From JAGXQV01 sp041674485 (GTDB taxonomy: Bacteria > Pseudomonadota > Gammaproteobacteria > Burkholderiales > Sulfuricellaceae): a stretch of DNA of 64,000 nt. The stretch covers positions 1 to 64,000 of the forward strand of contig JBAYVP010000002.1 of assembly GCA_041674485.1 (NCBI GenBank), read 5' to 3'. Below are positions 1 to 9,368 of the stretch, piece after piece. A program made the translations under genes and the position numbers. The notes beneath the pieces are model-generated. The model saw nothing but the letters and a program-made list of their open reading frames with translations. It did no database searches and was not told the DNA's origin. Position 1 is the first letter of the stretch; each line of letters opens with the position of its first letter.

Positions 1-1
1 G

Positions 2-1963
2 CCGTCGACCGCCGGATGCCCCGCAGGCTCCGCTTCCATTTACCGGCTTTACAACAACGGGTTTGCCAAAGGCGCAGATTCAAATCATCGCTATACCTCT
101 TTGCAGAGCGAATACCAGCGGCTTCAATCGGCTGGCTGGGGCGGCGAGAGTGTCGTGATGTGCTCTCCCTCTACGGCACAAGTCGCTCCAGAGCAACTTG
201 CGACCTCCCTGAATCAGACGTTTTCCGAAGCCAGCATCGATGCCTCGGTGACCGCGTTGACGCAGTCCGGATTGACCGTGGTCAGCGACGATGGTGCAGC
301 CGTGCTCTCTGGCACGACCACCAGCCAGACCGCGAAAAGTCTTTCGTTCAGCCCGGTCGCGCAGGGTCTATCGTTATTGCGCTTCCAGGCGCGAGGCATG
401 GCGCAAGAGATCGCCAATCGGGACGGCCTGTCCGGCGCCGGGATCGACCGGATGACGCTGCCGATTCCCCTACCGGGCGTCAACAAATCCATCACCGTCT
501 CGATGATGCTCGCGGTTTACGTCAAGACGGCAGACACGAATGGCGCCCGGGTTGCCCGGGGCTTGATGGGAAACATTGATACGGCAAAACACGCCGAGTA
601 CGTTTACCCTTCGTTGGTGATCATGTCGTTCCTACAAGAAGTTGCAGTGCCCCTGCTGGCCGAGATGGAGGCCGCCAACGGGCCTGCCGCAGCAGCTCTA
701 TCCACCCGCCGACCACTCGCGCGCACAGCCATTGCGGCGGCATCTTTTGGCGGTGACCCTTGTGGCGCCATCAACGAATTCCTTGACGATCTGCCCGCAA
801 CCGTGACCCGTGCAGTCAGCTCGGTCAGCCCTGCAAGCAGCGGCTTCCTGAGCACCCTGATATCGGCGACGGCAGTCGTTGCCGGGGTTGCCACCGAGTT
901 TGCGGTAGATGCGGCAAAAGGGCTCATCCGCCACGCGCCAGGGGTGGATGCCGTGCGCAGCGGCATGACCGCGCTACATGCGGCAGCCGATGTCAAGGCG
1001 ATGCTGACACAATGGAAGGTCGAGGTGGCAGGCGCACCGGGTAATCTGCATAAGATTCCGGGTAGCCCAACCTCCGGAACCTTCACCGTAACACTCAGCA
1101 ATGGTAGCCAGGCCGCTCCAACGTGGCCGCCGGTGGTGCAAAGCTGCGCAGATCTGCTCGACATTCCGCTGCCCGATTTCAATAACCCGAGCGCGACGGT
1201 GGAATGGCAGAAGGTAGCCGGATTCAACACACTGGCGATCGAGGCGAGTCGGGAGAACGCCCTGTCCAACAGCACCGCTAAATTCACTTTTAACACTGCC
1301 AGCGAATCGCCGGATATCCACGATAACCCCGCCGCCGAGAAGACCACCGGCCCTGCCACCGTTTCGGCCAAAGTCAGCCTGCCGGGTTTGGAGTCGTTGT
1401 TGTCCGCCTTGTCACCCGGCGGCAGTGGCGGCATCGGCGGAGTGGTCAGTGCCGGCGTAAGCGGCGCCGCAACACCCGTGGCGCAGGAACTGGGTACTGC
1501 AAAGGAGGGCACGGTACCCGTCGAGTATCACACTTCGAGCCCCGCCAGTGCCGACCTGAGCGGCTATATTTCACTTCATGCTTACAGTTGTGGTGGGGTG
1601 AACGGGGTATGGACCGGCACTTTCACCGAAGATAGCCCGATGTCGGGGGCATGGACGGCAACAGCGACCTGGCAATTCGACGGCAGCAACACGGCGGTCG
1701 TGAGCTATTCAAGAACGACGACCGAAGATTGTACGGTCAACACCGAAACCCGGACCTGGAGCCTGATGCTGTCCGGTCTACCGGGCTCCCAGGCGATAGA
1801 CGGCGAAATCAATGCGGCGCAATCGAGCTATTCCTTTGAGATGGATGGCAGCGCCTGCGACCCCCCTGATGAGGGCGCCGGATCAATTCCGAATCAGCAC
1901 ATGGGAATCGCGCCCATTGTGATCGGCACCAGCGTCGAGTGCACGGCATCCGCAGCGCCGTAA
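2..1963 (+). CDS. Secreted/cell-surface protein, 3' part (5' end outside window)
   Basis: The reading frame is open from the window edge to a TAA at 1961-1963, about 653 residues, so the true start lies upstream. The first ~55 residues contain a module with IYRLYNNGFAKGADSNHRYT and, later, GWGGESVVMCSP. This resembles the short repeats (DUF5648-like) found at the ends of secreted proteases and glycan-active proteins. The remainder is rich in Ala, Ser, Thr and Gly, has few charged residues and ends in a probable beta-rich domain with several Cys (about the last 130 residues). No catalytic motif was recognised. No operon partner is visible; a 190-base spacer and a tRNA on the other strand follow. 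The extracellular location is inferred from composition only. Confidence 0.6.
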   Translation, partial: PSTAGCPAGSASIYRLYNNGFAKGADSNHRYTSLQSEYQRLQSAGWGGESVVMCSPSTAQVAPEQLATSLNQTFSEASIDASVTALTQSGLTVVSDDGAAVLSGTTTSQTAKSLSFSPVAQGLSLLRFQARGMAQEIANRDGLSGAGIDRMTLPIPLPGVNKSITVSMMLAVYVKTADTNGARVARGLMGNIDTAKHAEYVYPSLVIMSFLQEVAVPLLAEMEAANGPAAAALSTRRPLARTAIAAASFGGDPCGAINEFLDDLPATVTRAVSSVSPASSGFLSTLISATAVVAGVATEFAVDAAKGLIRHAPGVDAVRSGMTALHAAADVKAMLTQWKVEVAGAPGNLHKIPGSPTSGTFTVTLSNGSQAAPTWPPVVQSCADLLDIPLPDFNNPSATVEWQKVAGFNTLAIEASRENALSNSTAKFTFNTASESPDIHDNPAAEKTTGPATVSAKVSLPGLESLLSALSPGGSGGIGGVVSAGVSGAATPVAQELGTAKEGTVPVEYHTSSPASADLSGYISLHAYSCGGVNGVWTGTFTEDSPMSGAWTATATWQFDGSNTAVVSYSRTTTEDCTVNTETRTWSLMLSGLPGSQAIDGEINAAQSSYSFEMDGSACDPPDEGAGSIPNQHMGIAPIVIGTSVECTASAAP

Positions 1964-2154
1964 TTGGCTGCCGGGTCGCCGCTGCTTCGCTGGTATGGTT
2001 CCATTGAGGGGCATATTTTCTGATGCAAAAAAGCTTAAAGTCATTCAGGATGACCCGATGGATGAATGCAAAGAAAAAAGACGGCTCGTGATTTGTGAGG
2101 AATCCGTGAGCTTTTTTACTGCAACAATGTAACCAACTGGTTTATTGAATTAGT

Positions 2155-2231
<77 letters not shown>

Positions 2232-2263
2232 CTCTGCAAGGCCTGTTCGGCCTTGTCAAAAAA

Positions 2264-3226
2264 CTAAAATTGCCGCGTGGCGGCAACGTGCGACAATTCT
2301 ATCAAATATTGCTTGTATTTAGAATCGGCCAACGAGGCGATGGCCACACAGGCTAACTCCGCTTCGCGCATGGCCTGCTGGCGGGTAAAATCCAGCGCGC
2401 CGGTGGCGTGAATAATTTCCAGCACTTCGGCAAATTTCCCCACATCGCCTTGTTCGATTGCGCCGCGCACCACATTCACCTGTTGCGGTGTGCCATGCTG
2501 CATGGCGTAGATCAGCGGCAGGGTGGGCTTGCCTTCGGCGAGGTCGTCGCCGAGATGTTTGCCGGTCTGCTGTTCGTCGGCGGAGTAGTCCAGCACATCG
2601 TCGATCAGCTGGAACGCGGTACCGAGGTGCATGCCGTATCTCGCCGCAGCTTCTTCGTCGGCAGCGGAAGCCTTGCCCAGAATCGCGCCGAGGCGCATCG
2701 CCGCTTCGAACAACTTGGCGGTCTTGCAGTGGATCACGCGCATGTAGTTGGCGGCATCCACATCCGCGTCGTGGCAGTTGAGCAGTTGCAGCACCTCGCC
2801 CTCGGCGATGGTGTTGGTGGCGTCGGCCAGTGTTTGCATCACGCGCATCTCGCCTACCGCGACCATCATCTGGAAGGCGCGCGAATACAGGAAATCGCCG
2901 ACCAGCACGCTGGCCGAATTGCCGAACAGCGCATTAGCCGTCTCGCGCCCTCGACGCAAGGCGGATTCATCCACCACGTCGTCGTGCAACAGGGTGGCGG
3001 TATGAATAAATTCCACTACCGCCGCAAGGTCGTGATGATATTTTCCCCGATAGCCGAAGGCCTCGGCGGACAGCACCACCAAGGCCGGACGCAACCGCTT
3101 GCCGCCGCTGTTGATGATGTATTCGCCGACCTGATTGATCAGCAGCACTTCCGAATGCAGCCGGGCGCGTATCACCTGATCCACCGCAGCGATGTCAGCC
3201 GCGAGCAATTGCTTGAGGTTTTCCAA
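2264..3226 (-). CDS. ispB: Octaprenyl diphosphate synthase (trans-polyprenyl synthetase)
   Basis: 320 residues, the usual length for IspB. It condenses isopentenyl diphosphate onto farnesyl diphosphate to make the ubiquinone side chain, in the cytoplasm. The first aspartate-rich motif reads LLHDDVVDE and the second LIDDVLDYS, with GGKRLRP near residue 40; all are family signatures. The best start is a TTG at 3226, preceded by AGAAGG at good spacing; no ATG in frame fits the conserved N terminus. It sits alone, followed by tRNA-Pro. The product supports ubiquinone-based respiration, consistent with the cytochrome clusters downstream. Confidence 0.95.
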   Translation of the reverse strand: MENLKQLLAADIAAVDQVIRARLHSEVLLINQVGEYIINSGGKRLRPALVVLSAEAFGYRGKYHHDLAAVVEFIHTATLLHDDVVDESALRRGRETANALFGNSASVLVGDFLYSRAFQMMVAVGEMRVMQTLADATNTIAEGEVLQLLNCHDADVDAANYMRVIHCKTAKLFEAAMRLGAILGKASAADEEAAARYGMHLGTAFQLIDDVLDYSADEQQTGKHLGDDLAEGKPTLPLIYAMQHGTPQQVNVVRGAIEQGDVGKFAEVLEIIHATGALDFTRQQAMREAELACVAIASLADSKYKQYLIELSHVAATRQF

Positions 3227-3299
3227 AAATGCCTTCTATTCTGATTCGTTGTACCACAAAGCTATGCGCAGGCTATTGGGGTATCTCTGCTTCACTGCG

Positions 3300-4472
3300 T
3301 CACTGCTTTAACACAAAGCTTCTTTCCCCGCTTTCGCCTTTTTTGACCTTGCAGATGACAGGATGTTTGACCGGCATGTTTTCCGAGGTGAAACTTGTTT
3401 TGCCGGTTACGCCTTCACAGTCCTTGCGATTGATTAAGGCGGCTCTGACCAGTGAAGTATCTGTCGAACCCGCTTCCTTGATCGCTTCCGCAACCAGCAT
3501 GAAAGTGTCATACGCCAAAGCGGCAAAGCGATCTGGCTTGCCTTCCCCAAAATCTTTAATAAATTCGTCCATTTTGGCCGATTTGTTATCAGCAAAAAAA
3601 GTTGTGTAGGCAAGCGTTTCGTTTACCGCATCTCCGCCCTGTAAATATTCTTCTGAAAAAAGGTCTTCGCCACCGATGATGGGGAGGGTGAGCCCGGCTT
3701 TTTTCAGCTCCTGCGCAAATAGCACGGCTTCAGTAGCGCCTCCCGTATAGACCACTCCATGCAGGGTATCAGGGCTTTTCTTTATCGCCGCAATCACTGC
3801 ACCTATGTTGCTCCCCCCCGTAAAGGGGTCGTAGGTGTCGGCTTCAAGCTTGATCACGCCACTATGTTTAGCCAGCGCCTTCTTGAACAACGAACTTAAT
3901 TCCAGAGAAAATTCATTATCAGCGGCCGTGACCAATGCGTAATTAGCGCCCAACTCTTTAATGGCGTATTGGATTAAGTCCTCCGTCGCGGTCTCATCGG
4001 GTACGGCGGTGCGAAACACGAACGGGCCGGTGGCCTTGAGATGCCGCCTTGAGCCAACCGAAATAAACAGGGTCTTGGACTCGTTAACCAAATGGATAGG
4101 CGAAAAGGTGGACGACCCTGTAGGTGCCGCCAAGATTGCGATGGCTCTCTGGCTGATAAGATCTTTCACGATTTTATTGGCCATCCCTATATCGCTTTGA
4201 TCATCGAAGTGGAGCACTTTGATCTCTTTGCCCGCTATGCCACCCTGGGCATTGAATCGCTTGGCCGCCGCCAAGGCTCCTGCCACTACACTCTTGCCGT
4301 AGGCCGCTTCGTCACCTGTTTCAGGCCCGACTATGCCTATGATCAAAGGCCTTTCATCTTTTGCTATTTCTGGCGTCTTTGTGGCCTCTTTTTTATCCGA
4401 GCAACCAGAGAGCAGAGTCATCACCATGACCACGCTAACCATCAGGCTGATTTTGTTATGGGATGTTTTCAT
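3300..4472 (-). CDS. Periplasmic branched-chain amino acid-type substrate-binding lipoprotein
   Basis: 390 residues. The N terminus is a lipoprotein signal ending LLSGC at the +1 cysteine, followed by a linker rich in Lys and Glu. The body has the Peripla_BP_6/LivJ fold signature: PLIIGIVGPETG at the start, then GGIAGKEIKVL and a pattern of alternating strands and helices to residue ~360. Such proteins bind amino acids, amides or aromatic acids for ABC import, or act as sensory receptors. No permease or ATPase lies beside it, so its partner is elsewhere or it has a sensory role. No clear Shine-Dalgarno is seen before the ATG. The ligand cannot be predicted. Confidence 0.85.
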   Translation of the reverse strand: MKTSHNKISLMVSVVMVMTLLSGCSDKKEATKTPEIAKDERPLIIGIVGPETGDEAAYGKSVVAGALAAAKRFNAQGGIAGKEIKVLHFDDQSDIGMANKIVKDLISQRAIAILAAPTGSSTFSPIHLVNESKTLFISVGSRRHLKATGPFVFRTAVPDETATEDLIQYAIKELGANYALVTAADNEFSLELSSLFKKALAKHSGVIKLEADTYDPFTGGSNIGAVIAAIKKSPDTLHGVVYTGGATEAVLFAQELKKAGLTLPIIGGEDLFSEEYLQGGDAVNETLAYTTFFADNKSAKMDEFIKDFGEGKPDRFAALAYDTFMLVAEAIKEAGSTDTSLVRAALINRKDCEGVTGKTSFTSENMPVKHPVICKVKKGESGERSFVLKQ

Positions 4473-4520
4473 AGGAGTATATTGATTCGGTCATTATTAA
4501 AAATGGGTGCATCGACTTAC

Positions 4521-4638
4521 CAACGGGCATGGCAGTAGCCACCCTGATAATGAAACTGCCATGCCCGTTCCCCTCTCCTCAATCCTCTCCCGCAAGCGGG
4601 CGAGGAGGCAAACGATCGCTACGCGAGTTTCACGTTAA
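4521..4638. repeat. Intergenic repeat family B, copy 1
   Basis: This segment contains a long imperfect inverted repeat (ACGGGCATGGCAGT ... ACTGCCATGCCCGT) followed by a second hairpin around CTCTCCCGCAAGCGGGCGAG and then CGCTACGCGAGTTTCACG. Nearly the same string occurs at 51200-51322, and the central hairpin occurs again at 52512-52557. No reading frame is carried. It lies in a convergent-free gap between two minus-strand genes, so it may also act as a transcript-end structure. Confidence 0.75.
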
Positions 4639-4668
4639 ACTCTAAGCCGGACAAGCCGGAATCAAAAT

Positions 4669-4691
4669 GTAGGTTGGGCTCCGCCCTACGG
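4669..4691. repeat. Short palindromic repeat, GTAGGTTGGGC type (family D)
   Basis: GTAGGTTGGGC-TCC-GCCCTACGG forms a short hairpin. Related hairpins with GTAGGTYGGG and GACCTAC arms occur at 43104, 48388, 52445, 53221 and 57312, always outside genes. Confidence 0.6.
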
Positions 4692-4759
4692 ACTATTGCT
4701 AAACCTATTACTTCGACCTGAGCAACCCCCATCCTCGGGAATAACATGCTCGGAATCAT

Positions 4760-5722
4760 TCACCCGCCCGCGCCCACTTCCTGCAACTTATCCATATTTA
4801 AAAGGAGGGTTTCGACTAGCCCCTCTTCGACATCAAAGACTTTTTTCGCCTGATCAACCTTGGCAAAATATCCTCTTTTCGCCCTATCCTTGTTGCCAAT
4901 AGTGAGTATATAGGGCTTCTCTTTTTTCTCTTGATGTATGGTCAACTGCAACATCGGTGAATCCAGGCCATAGGGCGCAAGATCAGCCGGGCTTTCATCG
5001 ACAAAGGCCTTTATTTCGCCATTTTTTATTGCGTACAGATATTCCAGCACCTTGTCCATGGAGGCTATCCCCGGTGCGGGTTCGAGCATATTCCATTTTG
5101 ACTGATTCTGCACCACCACCACCCGGCTCGCACCCTTTTTGGCTATTTCGAGCCGGCTCAATTTGGTCGGATCGAAATCCAGAATGGTCTTGTCACGCAA
5201 GGCATAGGCGTCCTGGCTCACTTCTTTCTTGAGATCCGAGTGTACGCGGTACACCTCCGGCCTTCCCTTGAACATGACATACGCCATATTATTGGTCGGG
5301 CCTCTTTCGCCGAAAACAATAACCGTCTCTCCGTTGGCAGACTTCAAGCCCATTTCGACCTCGGGCTCGCCCAAGCCCAGCTCGACTAATTTGGCTTGAT
5401 CAACCTTGTCGAACAGTACCGCATCTTTCCTGGAGGTGACGACGTTGGTCAAGAGCTCTTCTATCGCTTTGACATCCCCCTTGGCACTTAATGGCTGAAC
5501 CAGCTTCCACTCGTCTTTTTCCCGAACCACCTTGATTTGGCGGTTTTCTTTAAGGTAATTTATCCAGAATTCCGAGATATCCTTCACTGCCGTGGGCAGC
5601 AGCTTCAGTTGCTCTTCTTTCAACTGCTTGACCGCTTCTTCCTTCTTGTCGAAGAAGAAAAATGCACCGCTCAGCGCGATCAGCACGATAAACCAGAAAA
5701 GGGTCTTTTTAGTAAAGTTCAC
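4760..5722 (-). CDS. DUF4340 domain protein of the Gld-type ABC exporter operon
   Basis: 320 residues with one N-terminal membrane helix (residues ~8-24, ending FFFDKKEE) and a periplasmic remainder. The pattern of IKVVREKDEWKLVQP, then a later KSANGETVIVFGERGP and PSKLSRLEIAKKG-like strand, matches DUF4340 proteins, which commonly form the last gene of operons with GldA/GldF/GldG-like exporters. The function in the family is not established. Its start overlaps the stop of the GldG-like gene (ATGA type), which implies translational coupling. The ABC operon reads minus from 9031 to 4760 with every junction overlapping. Confidence 0.8.
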   Translation of the reverse strand: MNFTKKTLFWFIVLIALSGAFFFFDKKEEAVKQLKEEQLKLLPTAVKDISEFWINYLKENRQIKVVREKDEWKLVQPLSAKGDVKAIEELLTNVVTSRKDAVLFDKVDQAKLVELGLGEPEVEMGLKSANGETVIVFGERGPTNNMAYVMFKGRPEVYRVHSDLKKEVSQDAYALRDKTILDFDPTKLSRLEIAKKGASRVVVVQNQSKWNMLEPAPGIASMDKVLEYLYAIKNGEIKAFVDESPADLAPYGLDSPMLQLTIHQEKKEKPYILTIGNKDRAKRGYFAKVDQAKKVFDVEEGLVETLLLNMDKLQEVGAGG

Positions 5723-7329
5723 GCGCCACGCCTTCTTCTGGCGGTTACACCCAGCCCTGCCACCAACAGCAGCGAGGGCACTATCACGACGGAAAGCCAG
5801 AAAACGATTTTTCCCTGAACCGCTGTCAGCAGCAGGGGCGTCAGCCCCGGTTCTTTTTTCCTGATCGAGATCAAAGTGTGTTCCTCTGCCAGCCAGTTAA
5901 GCATGTTCAGGAGGAAATCCTTATTCCCCGCCTTCATGAATTTATTGCTGGCAAAGTCAGAATCGCCCACGACCATGACCTTCCCCCATGTTTTCATGCT
6001 ATCGTCCTGCTCTCCACCGCCCTTGTCCTTATCATCCTTGGCTTTATTGCCTTGATTACCCCCAAGATTGACTTCCACTGCGGTGACGGCCACCACACTG
6101 ATGGGCCCGCGTTTGTGCTTGTCCGGGTTAAATTCTTCGTCTTCCTTGGTCAATTTCTTGAGATCGCTGATTACTGTCCAGCTCTTGTCGCTGGTTTTGG
6201 CAATATCCCAACTCCCCTTGGCAGGCTCTTCTTTTATATGAACCGAGCGTGCAAACGGGAAAAACGTGAACTGGTCAAATTCACGGGTAACGGGATGCTC
6301 CTTATGATATTGCACCACCACCGGTATCGCGATGTTGCTGCCGGAAACCTGGCTCATCTTATCGAAAATGAGATCGTTCGCTAGCTCGAAACCGAACTCA
6401 CCCAGGTAGCTCGTGATTTTTGCCAGCCCGCCGCTCGGGTCAACCATGAACATGACGCGCCCGCCGTTTTTGACAAATGCCGTTATCTTGTCCAGCTCGG
6501 CTTGCAAATAGTCCGTTTCCGGGCCGCTCACCACCAGCACTGAGGCATCGTCCGGCACTTTTTCCGCGCTGACTAACAGCAGGTCTCGCACCTGATGGTT
6601 TTCCCTTTCGATCGCTTCCTTGACATACGAATAGCCGTCGTCTTCCTTGTTATTGATACTTTTCTCGCCGTGCCCGGTAACAAAGTAAAAAACCTTGACA
6701 TCCTTGCTGACCAGTTTAAGCAGTGAGTTGGTCAGCTTGTTCTCGGACTCGGTGCCGATAATTTCCTGCTTGTTGCCATACTTCAATACCGTAGTCCGGT
6801 AGGACGTAATCCCGTACTTTGCCGTTTCTATCGGATCCCTGTCCGGGTCTACAAAGCGAAAGCTGAATTTTGGCGAGTGGTAAGCGTACTCACCCAGCAG
6901 ATCGGACATCGCCTGCCTCGTCCTCTCGTCACTGCGGTAAAAAGCGATAGCCTCAACATCCTCGTTCAGGGATTTTAATATCTTGACCGTGTGGTCGGAG
7001 AGGGTATATCTGTTGTCCTGCGTCAAATCGACCCGCACCTTGTATTTGACCGACATGCCCGCGATAAGCCCGATTATCACGGTAAACACGGCGGTCATAA
7101 TCGCCGTATTCAAGGCGTACTTGGTGGAACGCTTGGTAATGAATTCCCTGATTTCCGGAAAACAAAGATAGAAAAACAGCAGCAATACCAGAAGCCCTAC
7201 CCAAATCAACGCCAATGGCAAGTTGCTCATTTCGCCGGTTATCGCATAAACCAGCCCCCCTGCCGCCAACAGAACAATGGACAGCAAACCCAATGGTGCG
7301 AACAATCCTTTAGCTTTCATTATCTCCAC
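5719..7329 (-). CDS. GldG-like ABC transporter-associated membrane protein
   Basis: 536 residues. Two N-terminal membrane helices (residues ~10-30 and 38-57) and a third near 80-95 precede a large periplasmic domain with the ABC_transp_aux/GldG pattern: KYKVRVDLTQDNRYTLSDHT, followed by FYRSDERTRQ, VFYFVTGHGEKS and VLVVSGPETD. A final membrane helix lies at ~505-527 before a basic tail. GldG-like proteins pair with GldF permeases in exporters of unknown substrate. The start at 7329 (ATG) overlaps the end of the permease gene by 10 bases. A Gly/Asp/Lys-rich linker (residues ~430-445) is low in complexity. Confidence 0.85.
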   Translation of the reverse strand: MEIMKAKGLFAPLGLLSIVLLAAGGLVYAITGEMSNLPLALIWVGLLVLLLFFYLCFPEIREFITKRSTKYALNTAIMTAVFTVIIGLIAGMSVKYKVRVDLTQDNRYTLSDHTVKILKSLNEDVEAIAFYRSDERTRQAMSDLLGEYAYHSPKFSFRFVDPDRDPIETAKYGITSYRTTVLKYGNKQEIIGTESENKLTNSLLKLVSKDVKVFYFVTGHGEKSINNKEDDGYSYVKEAIERENHQVRDLLLVSAEKVPDDASVLVVSGPETDYLQAELDKITAFVKNGGRVMFMVDPSGGLAKITSYLGEFGFELANDLIFDKMSQVSGSNIAIPVVVQYHKEHPVTREFDQFTFFPFARSVHIKEEPAKGSWDIAKTSDKSWTVISDLKKLTKEDEEFNPDKHKRGPISVVAVTAVEVNLGGNQGNKAKDDKDKGGGEQDDSMKTWGKVMVVGDSDFASNKFMKAGNKDFLLNMLNWLAEEHTLISIRKKEPGLTPLLLTAVQGKIVFWLSVVIVPSLLLVAGLGVTARRRRGA

Positions 7330-8102
7330 CTCTTCGTTTCCAGACTTCTCAGAGTCAGGAACAGGAATAGCACGATGAAACAGAGGTAATAAATAATGTC
7401 CGTCGAATCCACAACCCCCTTCGACATGCTTTCTATATGCTCGTTAATCGAAAGATAACCAAGAAATTTGCCCATCCCGGCAGAGACCAGCTGGACGGAA
7501 TAACTCAGAAACCAGAAAAAGAACAGCATGCCAAAGGATGTTGAAGCGGCAACAATCTGGTTTTCCGTCAACGACGAAGTAAAAATCCCCAGAGAGATGG
7601 CGGAGGCACCCAGCAGAACAAGACCCAGGTAGCCCGTCCAGATGGGTATGACTTCAGGTTCGCCAAAAATCACGAGAAGGATAGGGTAGATGGCCGTCAG
7701 CAATATCATGGTGAACATGACCACGAGGCAGGCCAGATATTTACCCAGCACAACGTCAACATCATTGACCGGAAAGGTCAGGAGCAACTCGATCGTGCCG
7801 GTTTTTTTCTCTTCGGCCAGAAGCCTCATGGTCAACAGCGGCGTCATCAGCAACAAAATAATGCCTATGGTTCCGAACAACGGCCTGATCACCGTCTCGT
7901 TGATATTCAATAATTGATATTGCTTGGCCAGCATGGGATCCGTCTGCGCCTGATAACTGACGATCGAAAAGGTGGCAACCAGGTTGTAGAAAAAATAACC
8001 CGTCATCAGCAAAAACATGATGATTACGATATAAACCGTGAAGGAGCTGAAATAGGATTTCAGTTCACGGTTGAGGATGAGGCTGACATTCCTGATATTC
8101 AT
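7320..8102 (-). CDS. ABC transporter permease (GldF/NosY-like)
   Basis: 260 residues from an ATG at 8100-8102 that overlaps the stop of the ATPase gene in ATGA fashion. The start MNIRNVSLILNRELKSYFSS is the standard entry of ABC-2-type permeases, followed by six predicted membrane helices. The motif RLLAEEKKTGTIELLLTFPV is the conserved ABC2 loop shared with GldF and NosY. It would form the membrane channel for the ATPase encoded upstream. Family members export or mobilise unknown substrates, and NosFYD acts in sulfur supply to N2O reductase. That similarity is interesting because a NosZ-family protein lies 15 kb away, but no NosD is present here. Confidence 0.85.
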   Translation of the reverse strand: MNIRNVSLILNRELKSYFSSFTVYIVIIMFLLMTGYFFYNLVATFSIVSYQAQTDPMLAKQYQLLNINETVIRPLFGTIGIILLLMTPLLTMRLLAEEKKTGTIELLLTFPVNDVDVVLGKYLACLVVMFTMILLTAIYPILLVIFGEPEVIPIWTGYLGLVLLGASAISLGIFTSSLTENQIVAASTSFGMLFFFWFLSYSVQLVSAGMGKFLGYLSINEHIESMSKGVVDSTDIIYYLCFIVLFLFLTLRSLETKRWR

Positions 8103-9031
8103 GCCGCCTCCTTGGTGATCAACTTGATGAATATATCTTCCAGGCTCACTTCCAGGAGACGCATTTCCACAAGCTCCCATTTATTTCTTTCAATCATGGC
8201 CTGGATGCCCAGCCTTCCCTGTTTTTCATCGTCAAATACAACAATAAACCCATGGGTCTCGCCCGAGGCTGGCTCCAGCTCAACCCCCTTGATGCCGCCC
8301 ACGCGAGCAAGCTCCTGCTCAATCGCCTGCGCATTACCGTTGATGCGCAATAACATCCGCTGCGCACTTTCAGTTGCCAAATTCTCCGGACGGTCTTCTG
8401 CCACCACTTTGCCCTTGTTGATAATAATCACCCTGCCACAGAGGATGCTGACTTCCGGGAGAATATGGGTGCTGAGAATGACGGTGTGCCTGCCCGCCAA
8501 TTCCTTGATCAGGCTTCTGATCTCTTTGATCTGCTTGGGATCAAGGCCTACCGTAGGCTCGTCAAGAATCAAAACCTCCGGATCATTGACCAATGCCTGG
8601 GCAATGCCGACCCTTTGCCTGTACCCGCCGGAGATCGTGTTGATCAATTTGTTGGAAACGTCGCTGAGACCGCAGTCATCCATGACCTTGGCGGCTTTTC
8701 GGTTGACCTCCTTGGCCGGCGTCCCCTTGATGGCCGCCACAAAACGCAGGTAGTCGCTCACCTTCATGTCTTCATAAAGCGGGACTCTCTGCGGGAGATA
8801 ACCTATCCTTCTACGCACGTTTAAAGAGTCTTCGAAACAATTGTAGCCCGCCACGATAGCCTTCCCTTTGGTGGGCGGGAAAAAACAGGTCAAAATGCGC
8901 ATTACCGTAGTTTTCCCGGCCCCATTGGGTCCGAGAAACCCCAGGATTTCACCCTTCTCAACACTGAAGCTGATATTGTCAACGGCGCGGAACTCACCGT
9001 ATTCCTTGGTTAAATTTTCGACTTCAATCAT
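8099..9031 (-). CDS. ABC transporter ATP-binding protein (GldA/NosF-like)
   Basis: 310 residues from the ATG at 9029-9031 (MIEVENLTKEYG, the usual family start); a longer in-frame extension upstream has no support. Walker A is GPNGAGKTT, the signature is ISGGYRQRVG, Walker B is VLILDEPTVGLDP, and the H-loop follows in STHILPEV. The C-terminal ~90 residues form the extra domain seen in CcmA/NosF/GldA-type exporter ATPases. It is first in a four-gene overlapping operon with permease, GldG-like and DUF4340 proteins. It acts on the cytoplasmic face of the inner membrane. The substrate is unknown. Confidence 0.9.
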   Translation of the reverse strand: MIEVENLTKEYGEFRAVDNISFSVEKGEILGFLGPNGAGKTTVMRILTCFFPPTKGKAIVAGYNCFEDSLNVRRRIGYLPQRVPLYEDMKVSDYLRFVAAIKGTPAKEVNRKAAKVMDDCGLSDVSNKLINTISGGYRQRVGIAQALVNDPEVLILDEPTVGLDPKQIKEIRSLIKELAGRHTVILSTHILPEVSILCGRVIIINKGKVVAEDRPENLATESAQRMLLRINGNAQAIEQELARVGGIKGVELEPASGETHGFIVVFDDEKQGRLGIQAMIERNKWELVEMRLLEVSLEDIFIKLITKEAA

Positions 9032-9272
9032 TGGATTTGCTTTATCAATTGCCAATTGGCAATGATAGCAGTAATTGATTTTTTGGCGCAACACTGTTTA
9101 TCCATCACCGCACGCTTGTTTATATATCGGGGTGTCGCTGGTTACCCCGCAGGCAAGGTATTTCAAGACAAACAAAGCGCCGCACGGCTTTCACGTTAAG
9201 TAACTTGCTGATTAATTGCGAATATTTATTGATTTTCGTGGATAAATTGGGGTTTGCATGCCCAAATATTTT

Positions 9273-9300
9273 TTGAACCAATTTTGGGGTGTGCTATCAT
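9273..9300 (+). promoter_or_regulatory. Candidate sigma-70 promoter for the 9.4-16.6 kb cluster
   Basis: TTGAAC (9273-9278) and TATCAT (9295-9300) are separated by 16 bases and lie 68 bases before the ATG at 9369. The rest of the 337-base gap 9032-9368, which separates the divergent exporter operon from this cluster, shows no gene; it is A+T rich. Confidence 0.45.
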
Positions 9301-9368
9301 AAACCCGCGTAATAAGGTGTCACCATATACATTTGAGGTCATAACTCACTTTTAAAGGGATTTATTTT

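Noticed and set aside
2237..2255. Terminator between ispB and tRNA-Pro
   Set aside because: The inverted repeat CAAGGCC/GGCCTTG is not followed by a T tract on the minus strand.
2408..3244. Long plus-strand frame opposite ispB
   Set aside because: Antisense shadow of a conserved gene; no ribosome site and no known motif.
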